DNA of 35,749 nt, taken from the NCBI GenBank assembly GCA_029263175.1, contig JAJCXZ010000088.1, forward strand, positions 1 to 35,749. Direction: 5' to 3'. Numbering within the stretch: position 1 is the first letter of the stretch; the number at the start of each line of letters is the position of its first letter. The position numbers and the translations under genes were made by a program. Under the pieces are notes generated by a model that saw only the letters and a list, made by a program, of their open reading frames with translations, was not told where the DNA came from and made no database searches. This stretch comes from Acidimicrobiales bacterium. Lineage in GTDB: Bacteria > Actinomycetota > Acidimicrobiia > Acidimicrobiales > Aldehydirespiratoraceae. Below are positions 1 through 7,206 of this stretch, in pieces.

Positions 1-4
1 CTCC

Positions 5-47
5 GCACCATCGTGGTGCCGGGAGGGGTCTGCGGTTTCGACCGCAG
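5..47 (+). other. 23S-5S spacer with two hairpins
   Basis: Two perfect hairpins lie just before the 5S gene. The first pairs gcacca with tggtgc (5-10 and 14-19) around a 3-nt loop. The second pairs ctgcggt with accgcag (30-36 and 41-47) around a TTCG tetraloop. Stems in this position usually mark the rRNA processing spacer between 23S and 5S. The 23S gene itself is not in the window, so the operon assignment is inferred from the 5S that follows. Confidence 0.55.
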
Positions 48-59
48 CGACAACACATT

Positions 60-176
<117 letters not shown>

Positions 177-183
177 TTCTCAC

Positions 184-220
184 ACTCAAGCCCCGCTTCG
201 GCGGGGCTTGAGTACGTTTT
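184..220 (+). terminator. UUCG-capped terminator after 5S rRNA
   Basis: A perfect 13-bp inverted repeat (184-196 with 201-213) encloses the stable tetraloop TTCG (197-200). A short T-rich stretch, ACGTTTT, follows. Position and strength fit termination of the rRNA operon. The T-tract is weak compared with classical intrinsic terminators, so some factor dependence or read-through is possible. Confidence 0.8.
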
Positions 221-309
221 GGGCCCAATCGGGGCTGCCATGACCGATGGTCGACACGTTCCCGGTTCCGGCTGGACGCGGAGGCAAACCACCGAGCGAC
301 GGCCGGCGA

Positions 310-315
310 TAGGAT
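310..315 (+). promoter_or_regulatory. Candidate -10 box, leaderless start of TPR gene
   Basis: TAGGAT fits the actinobacterial -10 consensus TANNNT. It ends 8 nt before the ATG at 324, so transcription would begin at or next to the start codon. No Shine-Dalgarno sequence precedes the ATG, which is consistent with a leaderless mRNA. No convincing -35 was seen. Confidence 0.45.
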
Positions 316-323
316 CGACACCC

Positions 324-1340
324 ATGTCCAATGACTCTCGTTCCCCACGCGCCGGCAGCGGCGGCCCTTCGAAGGGACGACCAGGCGGCAAGAGCAGTCC
401 GGCTCGTGGTGGGTCCGGGAAGAAGCCAGGCGACCGTCTTCCCGATCGTGATCTTGCCGGCCCGGCCAACTGGGGCCGGATTGCGCGCCGCGGCGCCGGC
501 AACATGAACTACGAGGAGCCGACGAACGACGACCGGCCCAGCAAGCGCCCGAAGGATCAGCGTCCGAAGCGAGAGTCCGCGGAGCGGACCGGTCCCGTTC
601 GGCCCGACCGGAAGCTCCCGACGGCAGAGGATCTGGAGCGAACCGCTGCCGCGGCGGTCAAGCGAGGGAGAGGAGCCGGCGGGTTTGAACGCAAACCCCT
701 CGCCGCCCGTCCGTCTCAGGTCGTTGACCCGGCAGTCGCATTGCGCCGCATGGTCGGCGAGCCCCGGAGCACCTCGTTGAATCGCCGGCTGCGAGACGCA
801 AGCAAGGCGTTCGAGGCCGAGCGGTTCAAGGACACCATCATCGCCCTCCGGCCCGTCGTGCGGGAGGCGCCAGAACTGGCGGAGGGACGCGAGCTCATGG
901 GGTTGGCCCACTACCGCACCGGCAAGTGGAAGGAAGCCGTCGAGCATCTCGAGGCGTTCCGCGATCTGTCCGGATCCACCGAACAACACCCGGTGCTGGC
1001 TGATTGCCATCGAGCGATGAAGCACTGGAACGACGTCGACGAGCTGTGGGCTGAGCTGGGTGAGTCCTCGCCGAGCGGCGAGCTCGTCGTCGAGGGTCGT
1101 ATCGTCGCCGCCGGCGCCCGTGCCGATCGAGGCGATCTCGATGGTGCGATCCGCCTGCTGGCGCAAGGTTGGAAGATCCCCAAACGACCTCAGCCTCACC
1201 ATCTACGCCGAGCGTATGCGCTCGCCGATCTCTACGACCGCGCCGGCCGTGCCCCTCGTGCCCGTGAGCTGTTCATCTGGGTTGCGTCGCACGACAGGGA
1301 CTTGGCCGACGTTCAGGCGCGCGTCCGCGCGTTGGGCTGA
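324..1340 (+). CDS. TPR-repeat protein with disordered basic N-terminus
   Basis: The 338-residue protein has two parts. Residues 1 to about 145 are rich in Gly, Ser, Pro, Lys and Arg and look disordered, with a short conserved-looking patch NWGRIARRGAGNMNYEE. From about residue 150 to the end it is helical and Ala/Leu/Glu-rich with tetratricopeptide-like repeats (for example ALRPVVREAPELAEGRELMG and LAHYRTGKWKEAVEHLEAF). TPR domains bind other proteins; no catalytic motif is visible. The ATG at 324 is chosen because a TANNNT box sits 8 nt upstream; a TTG further upstream in frame would run into the 5S terminator. A TPR-type conserved protein also precedes the HAD phosphatase/tlyA cluster in M. 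tuberculosis (Rv1691), so this is probably its counterpart. Its function is unknown. Confidence 0.8.
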   Translation: MSNDSRSPRAGSGGPSKGRPGGKSSPARGGSGKKPGDRLPDRDLAGPANWGRIARRGAGNMNYEEPTNDDRPSKRPKDQRPKRESAERTGPVRPDRKLPTAEDLERTAAAAVKRGRGAGGFERKPLAARPSQVVDPAVALRRMVGEPRSTSLNRRLRDASKAFEAERFKDTIIALRPVVREAPELAEGRELMGLAHYRTGKWKEAVEHLEAFRDLSGSTEQHPVLADCHRAMKHWNDVDELWAELGESSPSGELVVEGRIVAAGARADRGDLDGAIRLLAQGWKIPKRPQPHHLRRAYALADLYDRAGRAPRARELFIWVASHDRDLADVQARVRALG

Positions 1341-1357
1341 CTGTCACACCCTCGCCC

Positions 1358-1363
1358 TAGGTT
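1358..1363 (+). promoter_or_regulatory. Candidate -10 box for SSB-like gene
   Basis: TAGGTT matches TANNNT in the short gap after the TPR gene. It would give a 5' leader of about 70 nt before the ATG at 1440, which has its own purine-rich ribosome site (GGAGAAG). The prediction rests on this hexamer alone. Confidence 0.25.
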
Positions 1364-1439
1364 GAGTCTCAGCACTTCCCCGACACTGAATCCCGCCTCG
1401 TCCGCGATCGGGTGTGGCCCTCTGTCGGAGAAGAACGTC

Positions 1440-1778
1440 ATGAACATTGCAATCGTCCAGGGCATGCTCACCAGCCCGCCACGCGAGCGAACCCTTGCGT
1501 CTGGCGACACGCTCATCAGCTACGAGATTCGCTCGGTCGAGGCCGATGAGTCGAAGCTCACCGTGCCGGTCTCGTGGCTCTCGCCGAGTCGTCCGCCGAG
1601 AGTAGATGTCGGCGATGAGGTCGTCGCCGTGGGTGTTGTTCGGCGCCGGTTCTTTCGGGCTGGTGGTGCCACGCAGAGCCGTACGGAGATCGCCGCGGAG
1701 CTGGTCGCTCGACCGGGTTCGAAGCGGGTGCAGCAGGCGATGCGGCGAGCTGTTGCGCCGGTCATCAGCGTGCCCTGA
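1440..1778 (+). CDS. Single-stranded DNA-binding (SSB-like) OB-fold protein
   Basis: The 112-residue protein starts with an SSB-type OB-fold pattern (MNIAIVQGMLTSPPRERTL, then GDTLISYEI, then LTVPVSWLSP, then GDEVVAVGVVRRRFFRAGG). Such proteins coat single-stranded DNA during replication and repair. It is shorter than canonical SSB (about 160-180 aa) and lacks the acidic C-terminal tail that recruits partners, so it is probably an accessory paralogue and not the essential SSB. The ATG at 1440 is preferred over an upstream in-frame TTG (1362) because GGAGAAG lies just before it and the OB-fold begins there. It lies between the TPR gene and korA with about 100 nt on each side, so it may be transcribed alone. 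Confidence 0.75.
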   Translation: MNIAIVQGMLTSPPRERTLASGDTLISYEIRSVEADESKLTVPVSWLSPSRPPRVDVGDEVVAVGVVRRRFFRAGGATQSRTEIAAELVARPGSKRVQQAMRRAVAPVISVP

Positions 1779-1831
1779 GGTTCGTCGTCGATTGTCGCGT
1801 GCCGGTGTACATCTCGCCCATCCAGCGGGGT

Positions 1832-1837
1832 TATGGT
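1832..1837 (+). promoter_or_regulatory. Candidate -10 box upstream of korA
   Basis: TATGGT (TANNNT) lies 47 nt before the korA start codon. A good ribosome site, AAGGAG (1869-1874), sits 10 nt before the GTG at 1885, so this would be a leadered transcript. No clear -35 was identified. Confidence 0.3.
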
Positions 1838-1884
1838 GACCGGGCCGCGGGGATCGCCACGACGCGGCAAGGAGACATGACATC

Positions 1885-3750
1885 GTGACCAATACCGCAG
1901 ATCGCTCAGACGTCAGAGAGGTCGAGCGCATCATCATCCGATTCGCCGGCGACTCGGGTGACGGCATGCAGTTGACGGGCGACCGATTCACCTCGGCCAG
2001 CGCCCTGTTCGGGAACGACCTGGCGACGTTGCCAGAGTTTCCTGCCGAGATCAGGGCCCCAGCCGGCACTCTTGCCGGCGTCTCGGCCTTCCAGGTCCAC
2101 ATCTCGGACCATGACATCACCACGCCGGGTGATGCGCCCAACGTCCTCGTGGCCATGAACCCGGCAGCACTGAAGGCCGACCTTCCGAAGGTCGAGCCGG
2201 GCGGCACCGTGATCGTCAACACCGACGCGTTCGAAGAACGCAACCTGGCCAAGGCGGGCTACGAGACGAACCCGATCGAAGACGGGTCGCTCGACGGCTA
2301 CACGATGATCACCTCCCCGATGACCTCCCTGACCAAGGAGGTGTGCAAGGACCTCGGCGTGAAGCCCCGCGATGCGGAGCGGTCCAAGAACTTCTTCGCC
2401 CTCGGCCTGGTGTCGTGGTTGTACAGCCGCCCCGAAGAGCCGACGATGCTCTGGATCGAGGAGAAGTTCGGCGACAAGGAGCTGGTTGTCGCCGCGAACA
2501 AGGCCGCCTACAAGGCCGGGCACGCGTTCGGCGAGACCGCCGAACTGTCGGCGAGTCGGTTGGCGGTTCGCCCCGCCAAACTCGAGCCCGGCACCTACAC
2601 CAACATCAACGGCAACACGGCCCTGTCGTGGGGTTTGGTCGCAGGGTCACAGCTGGCCGGGTTGCCGATCTTCCTCGGCTCATACCCGATCACTCCAGCG
2701 TCCGACATTCTTCACGAGCTGGCCAAGCACAAGAATTTCGGTGTCCGCACGTTCCAAGCAGAGGACGAGATCGCCGCGGTGGGCTCTGCCCTCGGCGCTG
2801 CCTACGGCGGCCATATCGGCATCACCACGACCAGCGGCCCGGGTATCGCCCTCAAGGGTGAGACCCTCGGCTTGGCGGTGAGCCTCGAGCTGCCGCTCGT
2901 GGTCATCGATATCCAGCGCGGTGGCCCGTCCACCGGTCTGCCGACCAAGACCGAGGCCGCCGACCTCATGATGGCCATGTATGGTCGCCACGGCGAGGCA
3001 CCAATGCCGATCGTGGCGGCGAGCTCGCCATCCGACTGTTTCGACACCGCGATCGAGGCGATCCGCCTGGCGATTCGCTACCGAACCCCGGTCATGTTGC
3101 TGAGTGACGGCTATCTGGCCAACGGCACCGAGCCGTGGTGTTTGCCCGATGTCAGCAGTCTCAAGGACATCCCGGTCGAGTTCGCCAGCCGCACCAACCA
3201 CACCAACGCCGATGGCGAAGACGTCTTCATGCCCTATGTGCGCAACGACGACATGGCCCGGCCGTGGGCAGTGCCCGGCACCGACGGTTTGATGCACCGA
3301 ATCGGGGGCATCGAAAAGGAAGACGGCACGGGCAACATCAGCTACGACCCCGAGAACCATGGATTCATGGTTGAACTCCGCGACGAGCGAATCCGCAAGA
3401 TTGCGGAATCCATCCCACCGCTCGAGATATCGGGAGATCCCGATGCCGACATCCTGGTGGTCGGCTGGGGCTCGACGTGGGGCTCGATCGCAGCCGCAAC
3501 CGGTCGCCTCAACCGCGCCGGCACGCCAGTGGCGCAGATCCACTTGCGCCACCTGCACCCGTTTGCGCCGAACCTCGGCGAGATCCTTGCTCGTTACAAG
3601 CATGTTCTCGTACCCGAGATGAACCTCGGCCAGCTCTCCCGGCTCCTCCGAGCCGAGTTTCTGGTCGACGCAAAGTCGATCAGCAAAGTGACCGGTCAGC
3701 CGTTTACCGCGGCCGAGATGGTCAACAACATCATGGAGGCCGCGCGATGA
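1885..3750 (+). CDS. korA: 2-oxoglutarate:ferredoxin oxidoreductase, fused gamma-alpha subunit
   Basis: This is the large subunit of a CoA-dependent 2-oxoacid:ferredoxin oxidoreductase, which turns 2-oxoglutarate into succinyl-CoA while reducing ferredoxin. The 621-residue protein begins with the gamma-type domain (IIIRFAGDSGDGMQLTGDRF near residue 12) and continues into the alpha-type pyrimidine-binding domain (SYPITPASDILHELAKHK, QAEDEIAAVGSALGAAYGG, TTSGPGIALKGE). It ends with the C-terminal transketolase-like part (LVVGWGSTWGSI, IHLRHLHPF). The fused layout and length match actinobacterial KorA. Start GTG 1885 is supported by AAGGAG 10 nt upstream. Its last codons overlap korB by 4 nt (ATGA), so the two are co-translated. 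The enzyme is cytoplasmic and probably replaces or supplements 2-oxoglutarate dehydrogenase in the TCA cycle. Confidence 0.95.
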   Translation: MTNTADRSDVREVERIIIRFAGDSGDGMQLTGDRFTSASALFGNDLATLPEFPAEIRAPAGTLAGVSAFQVHISDHDITTPGDAPNVLVAMNPAALKADLPKVEPGGTVIVNTDAFEERNLAKAGYETNPIEDGSLDGYTMITSPMTSLTKEVCKDLGVKPRDAERSKNFFALGLVSWLYSRPEEPTMLWIEEKFGDKELVVAANKAAYKAGHAFGETAELSASRLAVRPAKLEPGTYTNINGNTALSWGLVAGSQLAGLPIFLGSYPITPASDILHELAKHKNFGVRTFQAEDEIAAVGSALGAAYGGHIGITTTSGPGIALKGETLGLAVSLELPLVVIDIQRGGPSTGLPTKTEAADLMMAMYGRHGEAPMPIVAASSPSDCFDTAIEAIRLAIRYRTPVMLLSDGYLANGTEPWCLPDVSSLKDIPVEFASRTNHTNADGEDVFMPYVRNDDMARPWAVPGTDGLMHRIGGIEKEDGTGNISYDPENHGFMVELRDERIRKIAESIPPLEISGDPDADILVVGWGSTWGSIAAATGRLNRAGTPVAQIHLRHLHPFAPNLGEILARYKHVLVPEMNLGQLSRLLRAEFLVDAKSISKVTGQPFTAAEMVNNIMEAAR

Positions 3751-4760
3751 CCACTGTGCCACTCACCACCAAGAAGGACTGGTCCAGCGATCAGGAGGTT
3801 CGCTGGTGCCCGGGTTGCGGTGACTACTCGATCCTCACCGCAGTGCAGATGATGATGCCGGAGCTCGACGTTCGCCGCGAAGACACCGTCTTCGTTTCGG
3901 GCATCGGTTGTGCTGCTCGCTTCCCCTACTACATGAACACCTACGGGATGCACAGCATCCATGGCCGCTCACCGGCGATCGCCACCGGCCTCGCCATAAC
4001 GCGTCCCGATCTCGATGTCTGGGTGGTCGGCGGCGACGGCGACATGCTGTCGATCGGTGGCAACCACCTGATACACGCCCTGCGGCGCAACATCGACATG
4101 ACGATCTTGCTGTTCAACAACCAGATCTACGGTCTCACCAAGGGCCAGTATTCGCCGACGAGCGAGCAGGGCAAGGTCACCAAGTCGACGCCGATGGGTT
4201 CGATCGATCATCCCTTCAACCCGATCTCGTTGGCGCTCGGCGCTGAAGCCACGTTCGTTGCGCGTACCCACGACATGGATCGTGGCCACATGCAGGAGAT
4301 GTTCCGTCGGGCCCATGAGCACAAGGGCAGCGCGATCGTCGAGGTGTACCAGAACTGCAACGTTTTCAACGACGGTGCATTTGACGCGCTGACCAAGCGA
4401 GACGCACGCGACGCCATGCTCATCAACCTCGAGCACGGCAAGCCCGTGCGCTTTGGCGTTGACAACGAGCGAGGCGTGGTAATCGACAACGACGGGGCCA
4501 AGATCGTCGAGGTCGCCGATGTCGGCGAAGATGCGCTGTACGTGCATGACGAATCGGCATCGACCACCGGTCAGGCGTTTGCGCTCAGCCGCCTGGCCTC
4601 TGACCGTCAATCGCCGACCCCTGTCGGCATCTTCCGCGCCGTGCAGCGTTCCGAATACGGCGAGGCCGTGTCCGGCCAGCTGGCAATGGCCAACGAGACG
4701 AAGGGTCCTGGCGACCTCAACGCTCTGTTGCACAGCCTCCCCACCTGGGAAGTCAGCTGA
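3747..4760 (+). CDS. korB: 2-oxoglutarate:ferredoxin oxidoreductase beta subunit
   Basis: This is the thiamine-diphosphate-binding subunit of the same enzyme, 337 residues. The iron-sulfur ligands are visible: C21 and C24 in WCPGCGDYS, C55 in GIGCAARF, and a fourth Cys in YQNCNVFNDGAF. The ThDP/Mg site is GGDGDMLSIGGNHLIHA followed by LLFNNQIYGLTKGQYSP. The ATG at 3747 lies inside the korA stop (ATGA overlap). Its own TGA (4758-4760) is shared with the probable CTG start of the next gene, so three genes run as one translationally coupled unit. No dedicated ferredoxin gene is present nearby. Substrate assignment to 2-oxoglutarate over pyruvate rests on resemblance to actinobacterial KorAB and is less certain than the enzyme class. 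Confidence 0.94.
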   Translation: MTTVPLTTKKDWSSDQEVRWCPGCGDYSILTAVQMMMPELDVRREDTVFVSGIGCAARFPYYMNTYGMHSIHGRSPAIATGLAITRPDLDVWVVGGDGDMLSIGGNHLIHALRRNIDMTILLFNNQIYGLTKGQYSPTSEQGKVTKSTPMGSIDHPFNPISLALGAEATFVARTHDMDRGHMQEMFRRAHEHKGSAIVEVYQNCNVFNDGAFDALTKRDARDAMLINLEHGKPVRFGVDNERGVVIDNDGAKIVEVADVGEDALYVHDESASTTGQAFALSRLASDRQSPTPVGIFRAVQRSEYGEAVSGQLAMANETKGPGDLNALLHSLPTWEVS

Positions 4761-5509
4761 CCGCCTGGGCCCTCGATCTCGACGGCGTCATCTGGCGCGG
4801 TACCGACACGGTTCCCGGCAGCCCGGAAGCAGTTGAGCTGCTCCGAGACGCCGGCCACCGAATCGCGTTCGTGACCAACTCGGCGCTTCGTACGCCGGGT
4901 CAGGTCGCCGCGAAGCTCGCGTCCCATGGCATCCCCGATGCCGATGCCGAAGTCGTGACGGCGGCGATGGCCGCGGCCACGATGGTGGAGCCCGGCGAGC
5001 GGGTGCTCGCGATCGGCTCCCAGGGTTTGCACGACGCGCTCACGGCGCGAGGCGCTGAGGTGGTGACCGATGGTCCCGCGAGCGCGGTCATTGTCGGAAT
5101 CACCTTCGACTTCGACTACGACTGCATGCATCGGGCGATGAGTGCGATCAACGCGGGCGCACGATTCATCGCCACCAACCTCGATCCCACGTATCCAGCC
5201 GCGGACGGATTCCTGCCTGGCAACGGTGCGTTGGTGGCGGCCGTGGGGCCGGCGGCGGGAATAAAAGACACACTCGCCGGCAAACCATTCGCCCCGATCG
5301 CAGCGCTCACCCGCGCCTTGATCGGCGACCACGGGATCATGGTCGGAGATCGCCCCGATACCGACGGCGACTTCGCCGCGGAGATGGGTTACGACTTCGG
5401 GCTTGTCTTCAGCGGCGTCACGAAGGTCGCGGATATGCCTGTCACTCCCACGCCGATCATCACCGGTGCCGATCTCCTGGCGCTTGTGCGCTCGAGTCTC
5501 GGCGCCTAG
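4757..5509 (+). CDS. HAD-family phosphatase, NagD/glycerol-3-phosphate phosphatase type, CTG start
   Basis: The protein is a haloacid-dehalogenase-fold phosphatase of the NagD type. No ATG, GTG or TTG start precedes the catalytic motif. Reading the frame back from GTG 4871 gives LTAWALDLDGVIWRG, holding motif I (DLDGV) with its nucleophile Asp. Starting at GTG 4871 would remove this motif and leave a dead enzyme. The best start is CTG 4757, which overlaps the korB stop as CTGA, just like the ATGA/GTGA junctions around it, with GGGAAG a few bases upstream. That gives 250 residues, normal for the family. Motif II is FVTNS, the cap domain is in the middle, motif III/IV is MVGDRPDTDGDFAAEMG. In M. 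tuberculosis the HAD protein at this position before tlyA (Rv1692) is a glycerol-3-phosphate phosphatase. The substrate here is inferred. Confidence 0.85.
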   Translation: MTAWALDLDGVIWRGTDTVPGSPEAVELLRDAGHRIAFVTNSALRTPGQVAAKLASHGIPDADAEVVTAAMAAATMVEPGERVLAIGSQGLHDALTARGAEVVTDGPASAVIVGITFDFDYDCMHRAMSAINAGARFIATNLDPTYPAADGFLPGNGALVAAVGPAAGIKDTLAGKPFAPIAALTRALIGDHGIMVGDRPDTDGDFAAEMGYDFGLVFSGVTKVADMPVTPTPIITGADLLALVRSSLGA

Positions 5510-5515
5510 ATCGAC

Positions 5516-6325
5516 ATGGCCGCTCGTCGCCGCCTCGACGCCGAGCTTGTTCGCCGTGAGTTGGCGCCGAGCCGGGCGCGAGCTCGCGAGCTGATCGAAT
5601 CGGGCCACATCACCGTCGGTGGCGCCCCGGCGTTGAAAGCGACACGCATGGTCGACCCGGGCGAGGCGATTGTGGTTCTGGGCGACGGCCCGCGTTTCGT
5701 GAGCCGCGGGGGCGAGAAGCTCGACGCGGCCCTGGACAGATTCGGTGTCGACCCGGCCGGCCGCCGGGTCATCGATGTCGGATCGTCGACCGGCGGCTTC
5801 ACCGACTGTGTGCTCCAGCGCGGGGCACGCGAGACAGTGGCCATCGACGTGGGCCGCAACCAGTTGCACGAAAGGATTCGCGCCGACCGCCGCGTTGCCG
5901 TGCACGAGCAGACCAATGTGCGCCACACGAGCGCTGACGACATCGGGGGACCCGGCGACCTGGTGGTGGCTGATCTGTCCTTCATCTCACTGCGAACCGT
6001 TGCGGAACCAATCCTCGGGTTGGCCCGTCCGGGTGCCGACTTGGTGTTGTTGGTGAAGCCCCAATTCGAAGCTGGGAAGGCAGAGGCCGACAAGGGCAGA
6101 GGCGTCATCCGAGATCCTGCGGTGTGGCTCGACACATTGATGTTGGCCAGTGGTGCGCTTGCGGCGGCTGGAGCCGCCATCATGGGGGTCATGGTCTCAC
6201 CGATCACCGGGGGCGACGGCAATGTCGAGTTCCTCGTTCATGCCCAGGCTCACGCTCAACCGGCCGCAGCAGCCGAGGTTTCTGCGTGGGCGGAAATCGC
6301 CGTAGCCGACGCGGAGACCCGCTGA
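5516..6325 (+). CDS. tlyA: TlyA-type rRNA cytidine-2'-O-methyltransferase
   Basis: The protein methylates the 2'-O of ribose on rRNA (23S C1920 and, in the long form, 16S C1409) using S-adenosylmethionine; loss gives capreomycin resistance in mycobacteria. It is 269 residues: an N-terminal S4 RNA-binding domain (residues 1 to about 62), then an FtsJ/RrmJ-like methyltransferase fold. SAM motif DVGSSTGGFTDCVLQ is near residue 87, and ADLSFISLR, LVKPQFEAGK and GNVEFLVHA carry the catalytic Asp, Lys and Glu positions. Length and the complete N-terminal S4 part fit the long (type II) TlyA that acts on both subunits. The gene starts 6 nt after the HAD gene and its TGA overlaps the nadK ATG by one base. 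Confidence 0.93.
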   Translation: MAARRRLDAELVRRELAPSRARARELIESGHITVGGAPALKATRMVDPGEAIVVLGDGPRFVSRGGEKLDAALDRFGVDPAGRRVIDVGSSTGGFTDCVLQRGARETVAIDVGRNQLHERIRADRRVAVHEQTNVRHTSADDIGGPGDLVVADLSFISLRTVAEPILGLARPGADLVLLVKPQFEAGKAEADKGRGVIRDPAVWLDTLMLASGALAAAGAAIMGVMVSPITGGDGNVEFLVHAQAHAQPAAAAEVSAWAEIAVADAETR

Positions 6326-7182
6326 TGGCAACGATCGGCGTCATCGTTCACCTTGGTCGGGAAGCCGCCAGCGAGCACGCGCGTGAGCTCGCCGAGTGGT
6401 TGACCGGCGAAGGCCACGAGGTCCGTATGCCGGAGAAGGACGCGGCGGCAGTCGGCGAAGGCCTGCTCGCTGTTCCCAACGACGGATTTGCCGGTGGGCT
6501 GGATCTCGTCGTGAGCCTCGGGGGCGATGGATCGATGCTGCGAGCGCTCGAGCTTGTGGGAGAGGCCGAGATTCCGCTGCTGGGTGTCGATCACGGTCAA
6601 CTGGGCTACCTCACCGAGGTCAAGCCGAGCAACGCACGCAATGCCGTCGAGCGCTTTCTCGAGGGCGATCACGAGATCGAGGAACGAATGCTCATCTCGA
6701 TGGTGCTGACGCCGGATGAAGGCGGTCCGGTGATCGAGCATCTGGTGCTCAACGAGGTGGTGGTCGAGCGATCGTCGGACGTCAATACGATCCGGCTGGC
6801 CGTGGACCTCGACGACGACTTCTTCACGACCTATGCCGTCGACGGGATGATCGTGGCGACACCAACTGGCTCGACGGCCTATGCATTCTCTGCTCGGGGT
6901 CCCATCGTTGACCCTGCCCATCGGTCGCTCCTGTTGACGCCGGTATCACCCCACATGCTGTTCGATCGATCGCTGGTCCTGTCGCCCGAGACGGTCGTTC
7001 GGCTGCGGGTGGATGGCCACCGTCCAGCCACAGTGTCAGTGGACGGTCGTAGGATCGCCACCGTGGGCGACGGTGCCTCCATTGAGTGCACCGCTGCCTC
7101 GAGCTCGGCTCGGTTCGTCACTCTCGGGTCTCGTCCCTTCCACCGAGTTCTCAAAGCCAAATTCGGACTCAACGACCGCTGA
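6325..7182 (+). CDS. nadK: NAD kinase
   Basis: NAD kinase makes NADP from NAD with ATP or polyphosphate and is the only route to NADP in the cell. The 285-residue protein carries GGDGSMLRAL (from residue 66) for phosphate and NAD binding, NEVVVERSS, and the diagnostic PTGSTAYAFSARGPIVDP. The length matches actinobacterial PpnK. ATG 6325 overlaps the tlyA stop as TGATG; a longer in-frame reading begins inside tlyA and is not needed. The tlyA-nadK-recN order is typical of actinobacteria. Confidence 0.95.
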   Translation: MATIGVIVHLGREAASEHARELAEWLTGEGHEVRMPEKDAAAVGEGLLAVPNDGFAGGLDLVVSLGGDGSMLRALELVGEAEIPLLGVDHGQLGYLTEVKPSNARNAVERFLEGDHEIEERMLISMVLTPDEGGPVIEHLVLNEVVVERSSDVNTIRLAVDLDDDFFTTYAVDGMIVATPTGSTAYAFSARGPIVDPAHRSLLLTPVSPHMLFDRSLVLSPETVVRLRVDGHRPATVSVDGRRIATVGDGASIECTAASSSARFVTLGSRPFHRVLKAKFGLNDR

Positions 7183-7206
7183 ACCCTCCAGCACACCTGG
7201 GAAACC

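Noticed and set aside
186-1202. Long minus-strand frame opposite the TPR gene
   Set aside because: It is a GC-rich shadow frame, runs across the 5S terminator hairpin and has no recognisable domain; the plus-strand TPR reading is coherent.
4607-5926. 439-codon minus-strand frame across korB, HAD and tlyA
   Set aside because: It overlaps three well-supported genes and is His/Arg-rich without a family match.
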